A stretch of DNA of 64,000 bases from Nocardia sp. CC227C (lineage in GTDB: Bacteria; Actinomycetota; Actinomycetes; Mycobacteriales; Mycobacteriaceae): the NCBI RefSeq assembly GCF_030767025.1, contig NZ_JASITE010000006.1, forward strand, positions 124,001 through 188,000. Direction: 5' to 3'. Position numbers and translations under genes: made by a program. Of the stretch, positions 18,166 through 26,409 are shown in pieces. Each line of letters opens with the position of its first letter. The first letter of the stretch is position 1. Under the pieces are notes generated by a model, which was given only the letters and a program-made list of their open reading frames with translations, was not told the origin of the DNA and made no database searches.

Positions 18166-18177
18166 TAACTGAAGTTA
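18166..18177. promoter_or_regulatory. inverted repeat TAACT-GA-AGTTA before thiolase
   Basis: A perfect 5-2-5 repeat 45 bases before the thiolase start, where an operator could block transcription. Its reverse complement contains AGTTACTC, which also occurs before gabD2 (43381-43388). The regulator is unknown. Confidence 0.4.
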
Positions 18178-18222
18178 ACCGGGATTCTCATTGTTCCCGG
18201 CAGCGACGAATAAGGAGCAGTC

Positions 18223-19386
18223 ATGACCTCGGCCGTCATCGTCGACGCTGTCCGCACCCCGTCCGGCAAGGGCAAACCCGGTGGTGGTCTCTCGGAGATC
18301 GCACCGGCCACACTGCTGGCGGGCGTGCTGGAAAGCCTGGTCGAACGCACCGGAATCGATCCGGCGCTGATCGACGATGTGATCGGTGGTTGCGTTACGC
18401 AGTCGGGTGAGCAAGCGGGCAACATCTCCCGTATCGCGCTACTCGCGGCGGGATTCCCGGAATCGGTGCCCGCCACCACCGTGGACCGGCAGTGCGGGTC
18501 CAGTCAGCAGGCCGCGCATTTCGCCGCCCAGGGGGTCCTGGCCGGGGCCTACGACATCGCCGTCGCCTGCGGTGTGGAATCCATGTCGCGGGTGCGGATG
18601 TTCTCCAACACCCAGGGCGTCGACATCTACGCGCCCATTGCCCAGCGGTATCCGGAAGGGCTCGTGCAGCAGGGCATTTCGGCCGAGGTCATCGCCGCCC
18701 GCTGGAAACTGGACCGGGCGGCGCTGGACGAGTTCGCCGCCCGCTCGCATCGACTGGCCGCCGAGACCGCCGCCGCGGGCGGCTTCGACCGGGAACTCGT
18801 CCCGGCCGGAACGCTCACCGCCGACGAGACCATTCGTGCCACCACCACGCCCGAGGGGCTGGCCGGGCTGAAGCCCGCATTCGTCGACGATCGGTATCAG
18901 GCACGGTTCCCGGAGATCGAATGGTCCATCACGCCGGGCAATTCGTCGCCGCTCACCGATGGGGCGTCGGCGACGCTGATCATGAGCGAAGAGAAGGCGG
19001 ACGCGCTCGGTCTCACCCCCCGGGCCCGCTTCCACTCCTTCGCCGTCGCCGGGGACGATCCGCTGCTCATGCTGACCGCGGTCGTGCCCGCCACCCGCAA
19101 GGCACTCGCCAAGGCGGGCCTGAGCATCGACGACATCGACGTCTACGAGGTCAACGAGGCGTTCGCGCCGGTGCCGCTGGTGTGGGCGCACGAACTGGGC
19201 GCGGATCCGGCCAAGCTGAATCCGCGCGGCGGCGCGATCGCGCTCGGCCACCCGCTGGGCGCTTCCGGCACCCGGATCCTGAGCACCATGCTCAACCATC
19301 TGGAGCAGACCGGTGGGCGCTACGGCCTCATGACCATGTGTGAGGCGGGCGGCCTGGCGAACGCCACCATCGTGGAACGGCTCTGA
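18223..19386 (+). CDS. acetyl-CoA acyltransferase (thiolase)
   Basis: 387 residues, normal for thiolases. Nucleophile Cys91 in V-D-R-Q-C-G-S-S, N-E-A-F-A-P-V, the His of G-G-A-I-A-L-G-H-P-L-G-A-S-G near 347, and the second catalytic Cys in M-T-M-C-E-A-G-G near 377. It cleaves 3-ketoacyl-CoA in beta-oxidation, or condenses two acyl-CoAs. There are no beta-oxidation neighbours, so chain-length specificity cannot be inferred. RBS AAGGAG at 18211. Confidence 0.94.
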   Translation: MTSAVIVDAVRTPSGKGKPGGGLSEIAPATLLAGVLESLVERTGIDPALIDDVIGGCVTQSGEQAGNISRIALLAAGFPESVPATTVDRQCGSSQQAAHFAAQGVLAGAYDIAVACGVESMSRVRMFSNTQGVDIYAPIAQRYPEGLVQQGISAEVIAARWKLDRAALDEFAARSHRLAAETAAAGGFDRELVPAGTLTADETIRATTTPEGLAGLKPAFVDDRYQARFPEIEWSITPGNSSPLTDGASATLIMSEEKADALGLTPRARFHSFAVAGDDPLLMLTAVVPATRKALAKAGLSIDDIDVYEVNEAFAPVPLVWAHELGADPAKLNPRGGAIALGHPLGASGTRILSTMLNHLEQTGGRYGLMTMCEAGGLANATIVERL

Positions 19387-19485
19387 ACAGCTCCCGCATC
19401 GGTGCCCGCCCGCATCGGAGTCCGCCGGGTGTCGGTCGACCACCGTAGGGTGAAAGCCGCTTCGAACGTCGGAGGAGGACAAGCG

Positions 19486-20589
19486 GTGCGGGTGTCATGG
19501 GACCAGGTGTTCGCGTGGCGGATGCGACGGCAGTTCGTCGATCCGCGCGGCGACGTCGGGGCCGTGGAGATCGCGCGGCGGCTGTGCGGAGTGCAGGCGC
19601 AGGTGACCTCCGCGGCCGAGACCGCGGTGGCGGTCCGACGGTCGGCGGGGGAGCCGGGCGCGGTGGTGCGGGCGCTGGAACAGGCCGCGCTGGTGAAGAC
19701 ATGGGCCATGCGGGGCACCCTGCACGCCCTGCCCCCGGACTCGGCGGCGGCCGTGCTCTCCCTCGTCGCCTCCGCGCGGACCTGGGAGAAACCGTCCTGG
19801 CAGAAGACTTTCGGAGCCACACCCGACGAGGTGGCCGCTTTGGCGCGGGCCGTAGCCGGAATACTCGACGGCGCGGTGCTGACCCGCGATGAGCTGGTGG
19901 CGGCGCTCGCCGCCAAGCGGCGATTCCAGCCCATGGCGACCGAGCTGCGTTCCGGCTGGGGTGCGCTGCTCAAACCGCTGGCCTGGCAGGGCGCGCTGTG
20001 CCACGGACCCGCCCGGGGCACAGCGGTCACCTTCACCAATCCGGCGAGCCTGATCCCCGATTGGCCCGGCATTCCCGAACCCGATTCCGCCGCACCGGAG
20101 GTCATCACGGCATACCTGGGCGCGTACGGCCCGAGCACGCCGGAGGCGTTCGACGCCTGGCTGACTCGGGGCAGTATCCGCAAAAGCGTTCTGCGGCAGT
20201 GGTTCTCCGACCTCGGCGACCGCCTCACCACGGTCGACGTGCAGGGTCGGCAAACCTACATCCGCACCGAGCACGCCGATGAACTGGCGGCGACCGCGCC
20301 CGCCGCATCCGTTCGGCTGCTCGGCGCGTTCGACCAGTACGTCCTCGGCCCCGGCACCAAGGACACCGCACTGCTACCCGGGAATCACCGGGCGAAGGTG
20401 AGCCGCACGGCGGGGTGGATCGCCCCGCTCGTACTCGTCGACGGCCGCATCGCCGGAACGTGGGAGACCGACGCGGAGGAACTGGTGGTCGCCATGTTCG
20501 ACGACGCGGCGCTGCCCGACCTGAAAGCGGAGTTGGGGCATATCGCCCGCGCCACCGGTCAGCCGCTGACCGGTGTTCGTTCCGTGTGA
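19486..20589 (+). CDS. winged-helix DNA-binding domain protein (HTH_42/AlkZ-like)
   Basis: GTG 19486 stands 7 bases after GGAGGAGG and gives 367 residues. Visible family features: R-R-L-C-G-V-Q-A-Q-V near the N-terminus, K-T-W-A-M-R-G-T-L-H (the conserved R-G-T-x-H), G-P-S-T-P-E-A-F-D-A-W-L in the middle, and L-L-G-A-F-D-Q-Y-V-L-G. This is the PF06224 family, which includes the interstrand-crosslink glycosylases AlkX and AlkZ. AlkZ-type enzymes use a Q-x-Q motif; here Q-A-Q is present within G-V-Q-A-Q, so a DNA glycosylase role is possible but unproven. Confidence 0.8.
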   Translation: MRVSWDQVFAWRMRRQFVDPRGDVGAVEIARRLCGVQAQVTSAAETAVAVRRSAGEPGAVVRALEQAALVKTWAMRGTLHALPPDSAAAVLSLVASARTWEKPSWQKTFGATPDEVAALARAVAGILDGAVLTRDELVAALAAKRRFQPMATELRSGWGALLKPLAWQGALCHGPARGTAVTFTNPASLIPDWPGIPEPDSAAPEVITAYLGAYGPSTPEAFDAWLTRGSIRKSVLRQWFSDLGDRLTTVDVQGRQTYIRTEHADELAATAPAASVRLLGAFDQYVLGPGTKDTALLPGNHRAKVSRTAGWIAPLVLVDGRIAGTWETDAEELVVAMFDDAALPDLKAELGHIARATGQPLTGVRSV

Positions 20590-20656
20590 AAGATCGGGGA
20601 ATTCTCAGGGTTGGCACCGGATGCGCTGCGGCGGTGTGGATTTCTACCGTCGGTGT

Positions 20657-21802
20657 ATGAGAATCGTGCCCACCGCCGCCGTAGCGCTGGCGCTGCTGCC
20701 CGTTGCCGCCTGCTCCGCGCTGGATTCCGCCGCGGAGCCCACCGTGGCGGGGACGCCGACGACGGTGTCACCCGCCCGGGTGGAGCAGGTGCGCACCGAT
20801 ATCGACGCGTTGGCGCGGTCGGGGGTCGCCGGGGTGATCGCGACGCTGACCGAGAACGGGCAGACGGTGACCCTCACCGCCGGTGTCGCCGATCGGGAGA
20901 CCGGGGAGCCCATCCCGCTCGCGCCGCCGCAACAGGTGCGGGTCGGCAGTATCGCCAAAACCTTCGCGGCGGCGCTGATCCTGCAATTGGCGGCCGAAGG
21001 CCAGGTGCGCCTCGATGAACCGGTGGACACCTACCTGCCCGGGCTGCTGGTGGGGGACGGCGTGGACGGCACGGTCATCACGGTCCGGCAGCTGCTCCAA
21101 CACCGCAGTGGGCTACCGGAATTCAGCTCCGAACCGGAGATCGACGAATACCGGGCGGGGCTGGAGGGTCGCACGTTCACTCCCGCCGAGGAGGTCGCCA
21201 TCGCATTGCGGAATCCGGCGCAGTTCGCACCCGGCGAGCGATACGAGTACACCAATACGAACTACCTGGTTGCCGGAATGCTCGTCGAAAAGCTCACGGG
21301 CAAGCCCTACACCGAGGAGCTGGCCCGGCGCATCACCGTCCCCGCGCAGCTCCCCGACACCTATCTGCCCGCCACCGGCGAACTGGATATCCGCGGACCG
21401 CATCCGCGCGGGTACGCTCCGGTCGACGGCGTGCGCACCGATGTCACCCGGATCGAGCCGTCCGTGCCCTGGGCGGCCGGTGCCCTCGTCTCCACCGGTG
21501 ACGATCTCAATCGCTTCTATGCTGCCCTGCTGGCCGGAAAGATCGTCGCCGACGCCCAACTCCGCGAGATGCTCGACGCCCTTCCCCGCGCCGCCGACGA
21601 CCCCTTCCACTACGGACTCGGCATCGGTGTAGCCGAACTTCCCTGCGGCGCACAGTATTTCGGCCACACCGGAGGCATCTACGGCTTCATGACGGTCTCC
21701 GGGGCGACTCCGGACGGCCGCGCCGTCACCATCACCATGACGGAGGTAACCGAAGAGCGCCAGGACACCATGGGCCTGCTATCGCACGCCCTGTGCCCCT
21801 GA
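20657..21802 (+). CDS. serine hydrolase lipoprotein (beta-lactamase/DD-peptidase family)
   Basis: 381 residues. N-terminal R-I-V-P then a hydrophobic stretch ending in the lipobox V-A-A-C, so a lipid-anchored extracytoplasmic protein. Penicillin-binding fold motifs: S-I-A-K (S-x-x-K), Y-T-N-T-N-Y (Y-x-N) and G-H-T-G-G near the C-terminus (the K-T-G equivalent). Class C beta-lactamase-like: could be a D,D-carboxypeptidase, an esterase or a weak beta-lactamase. It stands alone. Confidence 0.88.
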   Translation: MRIVPTAAVALALLPVAACSALDSAAEPTVAGTPTTVSPARVEQVRTDIDALARSGVAGVIATLTENGQTVTLTAGVADRETGEPIPLAPPQQVRVGSIAKTFAAALILQLAAEGQVRLDEPVDTYLPGLLVGDGVDGTVITVRQLLQHRSGLPEFSSEPEIDEYRAGLEGRTFTPAEEVAIALRNPAQFAPGERYEYTNTNYLVAGMLVEKLTGKPYTEELARRITVPAQLPDTYLPATGELDIRGPHPRGYAPVDGVRTDVTRIEPSVPWAAGALVSTGDDLNRFYAALLAGKIVADAQLREMLDALPRAADDPFHYGLGIGVAELPCGAQYFGHTGGIYGFMTVSGATPDGRAVTITMTEVTEERQDTMGLLSHALCP

Positions 21803-22010
21803 CGCGGACGACCGTCGAAAGGCGTCTCGCGAAACACCGCCACCGCCGGAATCGGCAAACAGCGGCCCGCCTGGGTACGCGAACTGCTCGCCGTGATCGC
21901 TCACCACGAGAACGACGACAGCCGCAAGGCACCCTGACCGGTATCAGCGGCGCGAACACCGGACCGATTCGACCGACTCCTGGATCGCTTGTATCCCACC
22001 CGCGATTGCA

Positions 22011-22029
22011 CTACTACTTATCGTAGTAG
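22011..22029. promoter_or_regulatory. perfect inverted repeat CTACTAC-N5-GTAGTAG
   Basis: A 7-5-7 perfect repeat 24 bases before the ATG of the FAD monooxygenase. The spacer TTATC is AT-rich and may overlap the -10 region. Its form is that of a TetR/MarR operator, but no regulator gene is adjacent. Confidence 0.55.
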
Positions 22030-22052
22030 CAAAAGTGAAGGGTTGGGCGGCA

Positions 22053-23273
22053 ATGGGATACACGCAATGCTGTGTGGTGGGTGGCGGACCGGCAGGGATG
22101 ATGGCCGGGCTGCTGTTGGCGCGGGCCGGGGTGCGGGTGACCGTCGTCGAGAAGCACGGTGATTTTCTGCGGGACTTCCGGGGTGACACCGTGCATCCGT
22201 CCACCCTGCGGCTGCTCGACGAACTGGGGCTGGGGGAGAGGTTCGCCGCGCTGCCGCAGCGCAAGCTGGAGCGGATGCGCATGCGCATCGGCGACCGCAG
22301 CGTGGTGGCCGCCGACTTCACCCGCATTCCGGGACGGCATCGGTACATCGCCATGGTGCCGCAGTGGGATTTCCTCAATCTGCTCGCCGAATCCGCTTGC
22401 GCGGAGCCGTCTTTCAGTATTCGCATGACGACCGAGGTGCTCGGGACGCTGCGCGACGGCGATCGGATCACCGGCGTCCGCCTGCGTGAGCCCGACGGCT
22501 CCACCACGGAACTGCGCGCCGACCTCGTCCTCGCCTGCGACGGGCGCGATTCGGTGGCGCGGGACGCGGCGGGTCTGCGGCAGGACACCTTCGAGGTGCC
22601 CATGGACGTCTGGTGGCTGCGCATCCCGGCGGGCGCGGGCGACCGGCACGACGGTCAGGTCTTCGCCCGCTTCGAGGCGGGGCGGGCGGCGGTGACCATG
22701 GACCGCGGCGACTACTACCAGACCTCCTACCTGATTCCGAAAGGCGCGGACGCGCGGCTGCGCGCCCGGGGCATCGAATGGCTGCGCGGTGAGCTGGCCG
22801 AACTGTTCGGCTGGGACACCGCCCTGCTGGCCGCCGTCGAATCCTGGAACGACGTGAAGTTGTTGCGCGTCACCATGGGTCGGCTGCCCCGGTGGTACAC
22901 CGAGGGGCTGCTGTGCCTCGGCGATGCCGCGCACACCATGTCCCCGGTCGGCGGTGTCGGCGTGAACCTCGCGATACAGGACGCGGTGGCCGCCGCCCGC
23001 ATCCTCGCCGCCCCGCTGCGCTCCGGCACCCTCAGCACCGTCGACCTGGCGAAGGTGCAGAAACGGCGGTGGCTGCCGACCGCCGCCGTCCAGCGACAGC
23101 AACTCGGCGAGCACGACATGCTGCTGCGCCCCTGCCTGGACGGCACGCTCGACGGTCTGCCCGCACTCCTGCGCCTGCTGGAGCGAATTCCCGCCCTGGC
23201 CGGGCTCACCGCCTATTTCGGCGGTATCGGCATTCGCCCGGAACGCGCGCCTGAATTCGCGCGGGTCAGGTAA
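22053..23273 (+). CDS. FAD-dependent monooxygenase (PHBH fold)
   Basis: ATG 22053 is preferred over GTG 22035, which lies only 6 bases after an inverted repeat. 406 residues. Dinucleotide-binding V-V-G-G-G-P-A-G-M-M-A-G-L at the N-terminus with V-V-E-K-H at the end of the second strand, the L-A-C-D-G-R-D-S (D-G) motif near 160, and L-C-L-G-D-A-A-H-T-M-S-P-V-G-G-V-G-V-N near 290, all three signatures of the UbiH/PHBH group. It hydroxylates an aromatic or polyketide-like substrate with NAD(P)H and O2. The substrate is unknown. Confidence 0.9.
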   Translation: MGYTQCCVVGGGPAGMMAGLLLARAGVRVTVVEKHGDFLRDFRGDTVHPSTLRLLDELGLGERFAALPQRKLERMRMRIGDRSVVAADFTRIPGRHRYIAMVPQWDFLNLLAESACAEPSFSIRMTTEVLGTLRDGDRITGVRLREPDGSTTELRADLVLACDGRDSVARDAAGLRQDTFEVPMDVWWLRIPAGAGDRHDGQVFARFEAGRAAVTMDRGDYYQTSYLIPKGADARLRARGIEWLRGELAELFGWDTALLAAVESWNDVKLLRVTMGRLPRWYTEGLLCLGDAAHTMSPVGGVGVNLAIQDAVAAARILAAPLRSGTLSTVDLAKVQKRRWLPTAAVQRQQLGEHDMLLRPCLDGTLDGLPALLRLLERIPALAGLTAYFGGIGIRPERAPEFARVR

Positions 23274-23657
23274 GGACCCCGAGGACAGCCCGGGTGGCCG
23301 AACGACCGATCAGGCTCCGTTCGCCTAGCGCCAGGGCATCCTGCCCGACCCGATCGAGGTCGCGTTCCGGTGGCGGCGGCTGGCCTACACATCCTGCTCG
23401 GCTTCGCCGTGTTCTTCCTCGTGCTGTTCGTGGTCCGACCGTCGTGGTCAATGGTCACCGGTGTCTGTTCGTCGGTTTTCGTCAGCCAGGTCGTCCACGG
23501 GCCGGTTCAGATCGGATCCAGGTCGGCCAACTCGGTGGTCAGGTCGGCCAGCCGCCGCGCGGCGACCGCGTCGGTGTCGATGCGGTGGGGCGAAAACCCG
23601 TGCGGAATGCTGGCAGATGCCCCGCTCATGCACCAGGGCGGGAGTACGGTGTGAACT
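23274..23657. other. gene-poor stretch with a possible decayed gene
   Basis: 384 bases without a convincing gene. On the minus strand, about 23440-23640 reads as stretches such as H-R-I-D-T-D-A-V-A-A-R-R-L-A-D-L that look protein-like but are broken by a stop and change frame. This could be the remnant of a plasmid- or phage-type gene. No promoter or repeat is evident. Confidence 0.35.
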
Positions 23658-23900
23658 ATGGCGAAATTGACTATCGAAGTCCCGGACGCAGACCTGGCGC
23701 TTTTCAAGGCCGCCGCTGAGCGAAACGGGATGAAGGTTTCCCCTTACGTCGTGCGCGTGGCCCGCATCGGCGCACTGTGGGAGGACGCCAACCGGCCCCG
23801 CCGCCGCGACGAAGCCGCCGACCTAGCCCGCGCCGAGCAACAGGCCACCCTCGAGGAAGCCGCCCGCGCCGAGGAGCACCGGGGCGGGCACGCCGCGTGA
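23658..23900 (+). CDS. small antitoxin-like protein
   Basis: 80 residues: M-A-K-L-T-I-E-V-P-D-A-D-L-A-L-F then a helix-rich charged C-terminus with many Ala, Glu and Arg. The start resembles a ribbon-helix-helix strand plus helix, as in type II antitoxins whose disordered tail wraps the toxin. Its stop overlaps the GTG of the next gene by 4 bases, the usual antitoxin-first coupling. The family is inferred from size, composition and neighbour. Confidence 0.65.
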   Translation: MAKLTIEVPDADLALFKAAAERNGMKVSPYVVRVARIGALWEDANRPRRRDEAADLARAEQQATLEEAARAEEHRGGHAA

Positions 23901-24223
23901 ACCACGGCGACATCTACACATTCGATCGAGAACGACCCGCCAGAGAAGACGACGAGCGCACCCCGTACCGGGTGATCGTCACCCCCGGCTACCTGCTCGG
24001 ACCAGGCGAGAACTGGGTCATGGTCGCGCCCGTCGAGCGCTACGACCCTGACCGCCTGATCGCCGTCCCGCTGGCCGACGCCGACCCCATCGAGGGCTGG
24101 ATACGCACCGACCGCGTGACCACCGTCTACCGGCCGTGGCTGTCCGGGCCGGTCGGCCGACTCACCGACCAGACCATCGCCATATTCGATGATCGGCTGA
24201 AAGCCGCCCAGGGGCTCGAATGA
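23897..24223 (+). CDS. MazF/PemK-like toxin candidate
   Basis: GTG 23897 within the antitoxin stop; 108 residues. N-terminal N-H-G-D-I-Y-T-F-D resembles the R-G-(D/E)-I-(Y/W) start of MazF-like endoribonucleases. Strands follow (Y-R-V-I-V-T-P, N-W-V-M-V-A-P-V) and a late R-P-W-L-S-G-P-V-G-R-L-T-D-Q-T-I region matching the MazF C-terminal part. The usual K-x-R-P-x-x-x is replaced by E-R-T-P-Y-R, so homology is plausible but distant. If functional it would cut mRNA and be neutralised by the upstream protein. Confidence 0.62.
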   Translation: MNHGDIYTFDRERPAREDDERTPYRVIVTPGYLLGPGENWVMVAPVERYDPDRLIAVPLADADPIEGWIRTDRVTTVYRPWLSGPVGRLTDQTIAIFDDRLKAAQGLE

Positions 24224-24362
24224 CGAAGTACCTGCCGACCCAGGACAGCGCCTACACGAATGCCGCCCGAGCCGCCGCGCTGGCGAAGATTGCCGAGATC
24301 ACGCCTTGCTCGAGCAGGCCGAAACCGATCTGAAAGACCTGATTCAGCACCGAAACCGATAA
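24220..24362 (+). pseudogene. short third gene of the toxin-antitoxin operon, apparently frameshifted
   Basis: An ATG overlapping the toxin stop opens a frame M-T-K-Y-L-P-T-Q-D-S-A-Y-T-N-A-A-R, then A-A-L-A-K-I-A-E-I. After about 27 codons this frame becomes unlike protein and stops. In the next frame, L-L-E-Q-A-E-T-D-L-K-D-L-I-Q-H-R-N-R continues to a TAA at 24360-24362. Joined, they give a helical protein of about 46 residues. A single-base slip near 24300-24306 (mutation or sequencing error) explains this. Unknown function. Confidence 0.5.
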
Positions 24363-24853
24363 GGCAGCAACGGTTTTCGTCCCTCTGCGTGCAGTCCCGA
24401 CCGCTTCTCTCCCCGTCCTGGCGAACGAGGTTGCGACTGGCGCTGGCCGCCGCAGTGCGACCCGCCCGCAGGGCCAGAGCGAAGGGGTCGCACGGAGACG
24501 GACGCCAGTCACACTCGTAGACCCAGGAGGGGATGCCACCCCAGCGTCGAACCTGCCACGTCTTACCCACACCATGGCCTTCGAACCAGTTCGGAACCCC
24601 GAGTAGAGCGGCTCGAGCCTTCAGCCGGGCCGACGGTGAACGGCCGAAACTCGGTGACCTGCCGGGCCTCCTCGAAGATGATGCGGGGCACGTAGCTCCC
24701 GGCGAACAGCACGGCGGCCTCGATGCGCGGCTCGGCACGGCCTCCGAGACGGTAGCAGCGGCCGCCGCGGTCCGCCAACAGGTTTTGCCGTGGTGCCGTC
24801 GCCAGCGGATGTGCACCGAAAACGCTGAGAGGCAGGTATTGCGGTGTGTGCCA
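24363..24853 (-). pseudogene. eroded alpha/beta-hydrolase-like remnant
   Basis: No intact gene in about 490 bases. On the minus strand between about 24780 and 24540, reading I-E-A-A-V-L-F-A-G-S-Y-V-P-R-I-I-F-E-E-A-R-Q in one frame and G-V-P-N-W-F-E-G-H-G in another resembles the C-terminal half of a dienelactone-hydrolase-type protein, split by frameshifts and lacking the N-terminal half with the nucleophile. The assignment is tentative. Confidence 0.33.
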
Positions 24854-25792
24854 TTACGCGCCGGATGCCAGTTGGGCGGGCAGATGCGGAGCCAGGCTCC
24901 CGATGGTCGCCTCGCGGCCGATGTCGAGTGCGCGTCGAATGACGGCGGCTTCGCGGCCGATGCGGCCGATGGACGGAGAACCCGCGGGTGGGCGGATCTG
25001 GAGCACCGCCGGGTTGGCGGCCATGTCGGATTCCTCGCGGCGCTGGAGTTCGCCGCGGATCAGCCAGGAGTCGACGGTGCCGGGGGCGTGGCGGGACAGG
25101 AAGCGGGCGACCATCCGGGTTTCCAGGCGGGAGGGGCTGGCGGGTGGTTCGTCGGCGCGGCGAGTGCGCAGGACCAAGACGTGGGTCGCGCCTTGCGCGA
25201 AGGCCGTTCGCACCGGGACGGATTCGGACAGGCCCGCGTCCACGTAACTGCGGTCGCCGAGGCGGACCGAGCGGCCCGCCAGGATCGGCAGGCAGGTGGT
25301 GGCGCGCAGGGCGCGTTGCAGGGTGGGCGCGTCCGTGAGGTACGGGTGCAGGTCGACGGCCGCGCCGTCGGCGGTATCGGTGGCGATGGGGTGGAAGGTG
25401 ATCGGGTTGGCCAGGATCGCCGGGAAATCCATGGGGACGATGCGCTCGTACACCGAGTGCACCAGGAAGCGGGTGTCCACCACCGGACCACCGCGCAGGG
25501 CGCGAGCGGGGGAGATGACACGGTTGATCACCGTGGGATGCCAAGCGCGCCAGGCGTCCGCCGCCCGCCCGCACAGCAGCCACGCGCCATTGAGCGCACC
25601 GGCCGACGCGCCGTAGACCGCGTCGAAGCAGTCGGTCAGGCCCAGTTCCTCGAGCGCGGTCACCATGCCGTGCGAATACGCGCCGCGCGTGGAACCGCCT
25701 TCGATCACCAGCGCCAGCCGGGCGTCGTCGGTGCGCGCCCCGGGGCGGCTGCCGTCGCGGTGCCGCTGGGCGATGAGAGCTGCGACGGTCAC
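24854..25792 (-). CDS. patatin-like phospholipase
   Basis: GTG 25792 lies 7 bases after GGAGGG and gives 312 residues; the ATG at 25828 is an alternative. Patatin features: oxyanion loop E-G-G-S-T-R-G-A-Y at 31-39, nucleophile Ser63 in G-A-S-A-G, and the dyad Asp in Y-V-D-A-G-L-S-E-S near 195. It hydrolyses acyl esters of lipids. It resembles the YjjU-type single-domain patatins, with no membrane segment. Divergent from the NUDIX gene. Confidence 0.9.
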   Translation of the reverse strand: MTVAALIAQRHRDGSRPGARTDDARLALVIEGGSTRGAYSHGMVTALEELGLTDCFDAVYGASAGALNGAWLLCGRAADAWRAWHPTVINRVISPARALRGGPVVDTRFLVHSVYERIVPMDFPAILANPITFHPIATDTADGAAVDLHPYLTDAPTLQRALRATTCLPILAGRSVRLGDRSYVDAGLSESVPVRTAFAQGATHVLVLRTRRADEPPASPSRLETRMVARFLSRHAPGTVDSWLIRGELQRREESDMAANPAVLQIRPPAGSPSIGRIGREAAVIRRALDIGREATIGSLAPHLPAQLASGA

Positions 25793-25864
25793 CGGGACAC
25801 CCTCCAGGTTTGAGACATTACCTAGCATGTGTACCACATCGTCGCGCGCAGTAGGCTGCGGCGA

Positions 25865-26275
25865 ATGCGAACCGAACCCGCACGGAAACTCATCGACACG
25901 GTGGCCTGGGTGCGCATCGAGCGGGGCCGCATCCTCTGCGCCCGCCCGCGCGGGAAGGACGTCTTCTACATTCCCGGCGGCAAGCGCGAGGGCGCGGAGA
26001 CCGATCTTCAGACGCTGCTGCGCGAGATCGAGGAGGAGCTGACGGTATCGCTGCTGCCGCACACGGTCGACCACGTCGGGACCTACGAGGCACCGCTCCC
26101 GGAGGCGGTGGTGCGCATGGCCTGCTACACCGCCGACTACACCGGATCGCTCGCCGCGAGCAGTGAGATCGACGAGATCGCGTGGTTCACCCACGCGCAG
26201 CGCGCCGAGGTGCCGCCGGTGGACCAACTGCTCTTCGACGATCTGCTGCGGTCCGGTCTGCTTGCGACCCATTGA
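25865..26275 (+). CDS. NUDIX hydrolase
   Basis: 136 residues from ATG 25865. The Nudix box G-G-K-R-E-G-A-E-T-D-L-Q at 38-49 continues into L-L-R-E-I-E-E-E-L-T-V at 51-61, matching G-x5-E-x7-R-E-U-x-E-E-x-G-U with a Leu in place of the last Gly. It hydrolyses a nucleoside diphosphate linked to another moiety (damaged nucleotides, ADP-ribose or similar). Confidence 0.9.
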   Translation: MRTEPARKLIDTVAWVRIERGRILCARPRGKDVFYIPGGKREGAETDLQTLLREIEEELTVSLLPHTVDHVGTYEAPLPEAVVRMACYTADYTGSLAASSEIDEIAWFTHAQRAEVPPVDQLLFDDLLRSGLLATH

Positions 26276-26283
26276 CCACACAA

Positions 26284-26297
26284 TAGAACAAGTTGTT
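26284..26297. promoter_or_regulatory. near-consensus KstR-type box (distal)
   Basis: TAGAACAAGTTGTT matches T-nn-AAC-nn-GTT-nn-A in all positions except the last. It lies 56 bases upstream of a perfect copy, suggesting a second, weaker site. Confidence 0.5.
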
Positions 26298-26339
26298 GAC
26301 ACCGGCCTACCGGCCTTGGTGGCGACTCTGGTCAGAATC

Positions 26340-26353
26340 TAGAACATGTTCTA
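26340..26353. promoter_or_regulatory. perfect KstR-type palindrome
   Basis: TAGAACATGTTCTA is a perfect 14-bp palindrome and fits TnnAACnnGTTnnA, the published consensus of the TetR-family cholesterol-catabolism repressor KstR of mycobacteria and Rhodococcus. It is 57 bases before the ATG of the nitronate-monooxygenase-like gene, in promoter position. That KstR binds it is inferred. Confidence 0.72.
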
Positions 26354-26409
26354 CTGTGATGGGGACTACGTACCCGTCCAGGACAGTGACCAGAGGAGTC
26401 CAGCACCCC

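Noticed and set aside
14155..18168. A 1337-codon open frame on the plus strand across FBPase, PRK, amine oxidase and the HdeD-like gene
   Set aside because: It runs through well-supported genes on both strands and its translation is low-complexity Arg/Gly/Pro; an artefact of high GC.
21803..21937. In-frame extension of about 44 codons after the serine hydrolase stop
   Set aside because: No homology seen; open frames of this length are expected by chance at this GC level. Readthrough is not supported.
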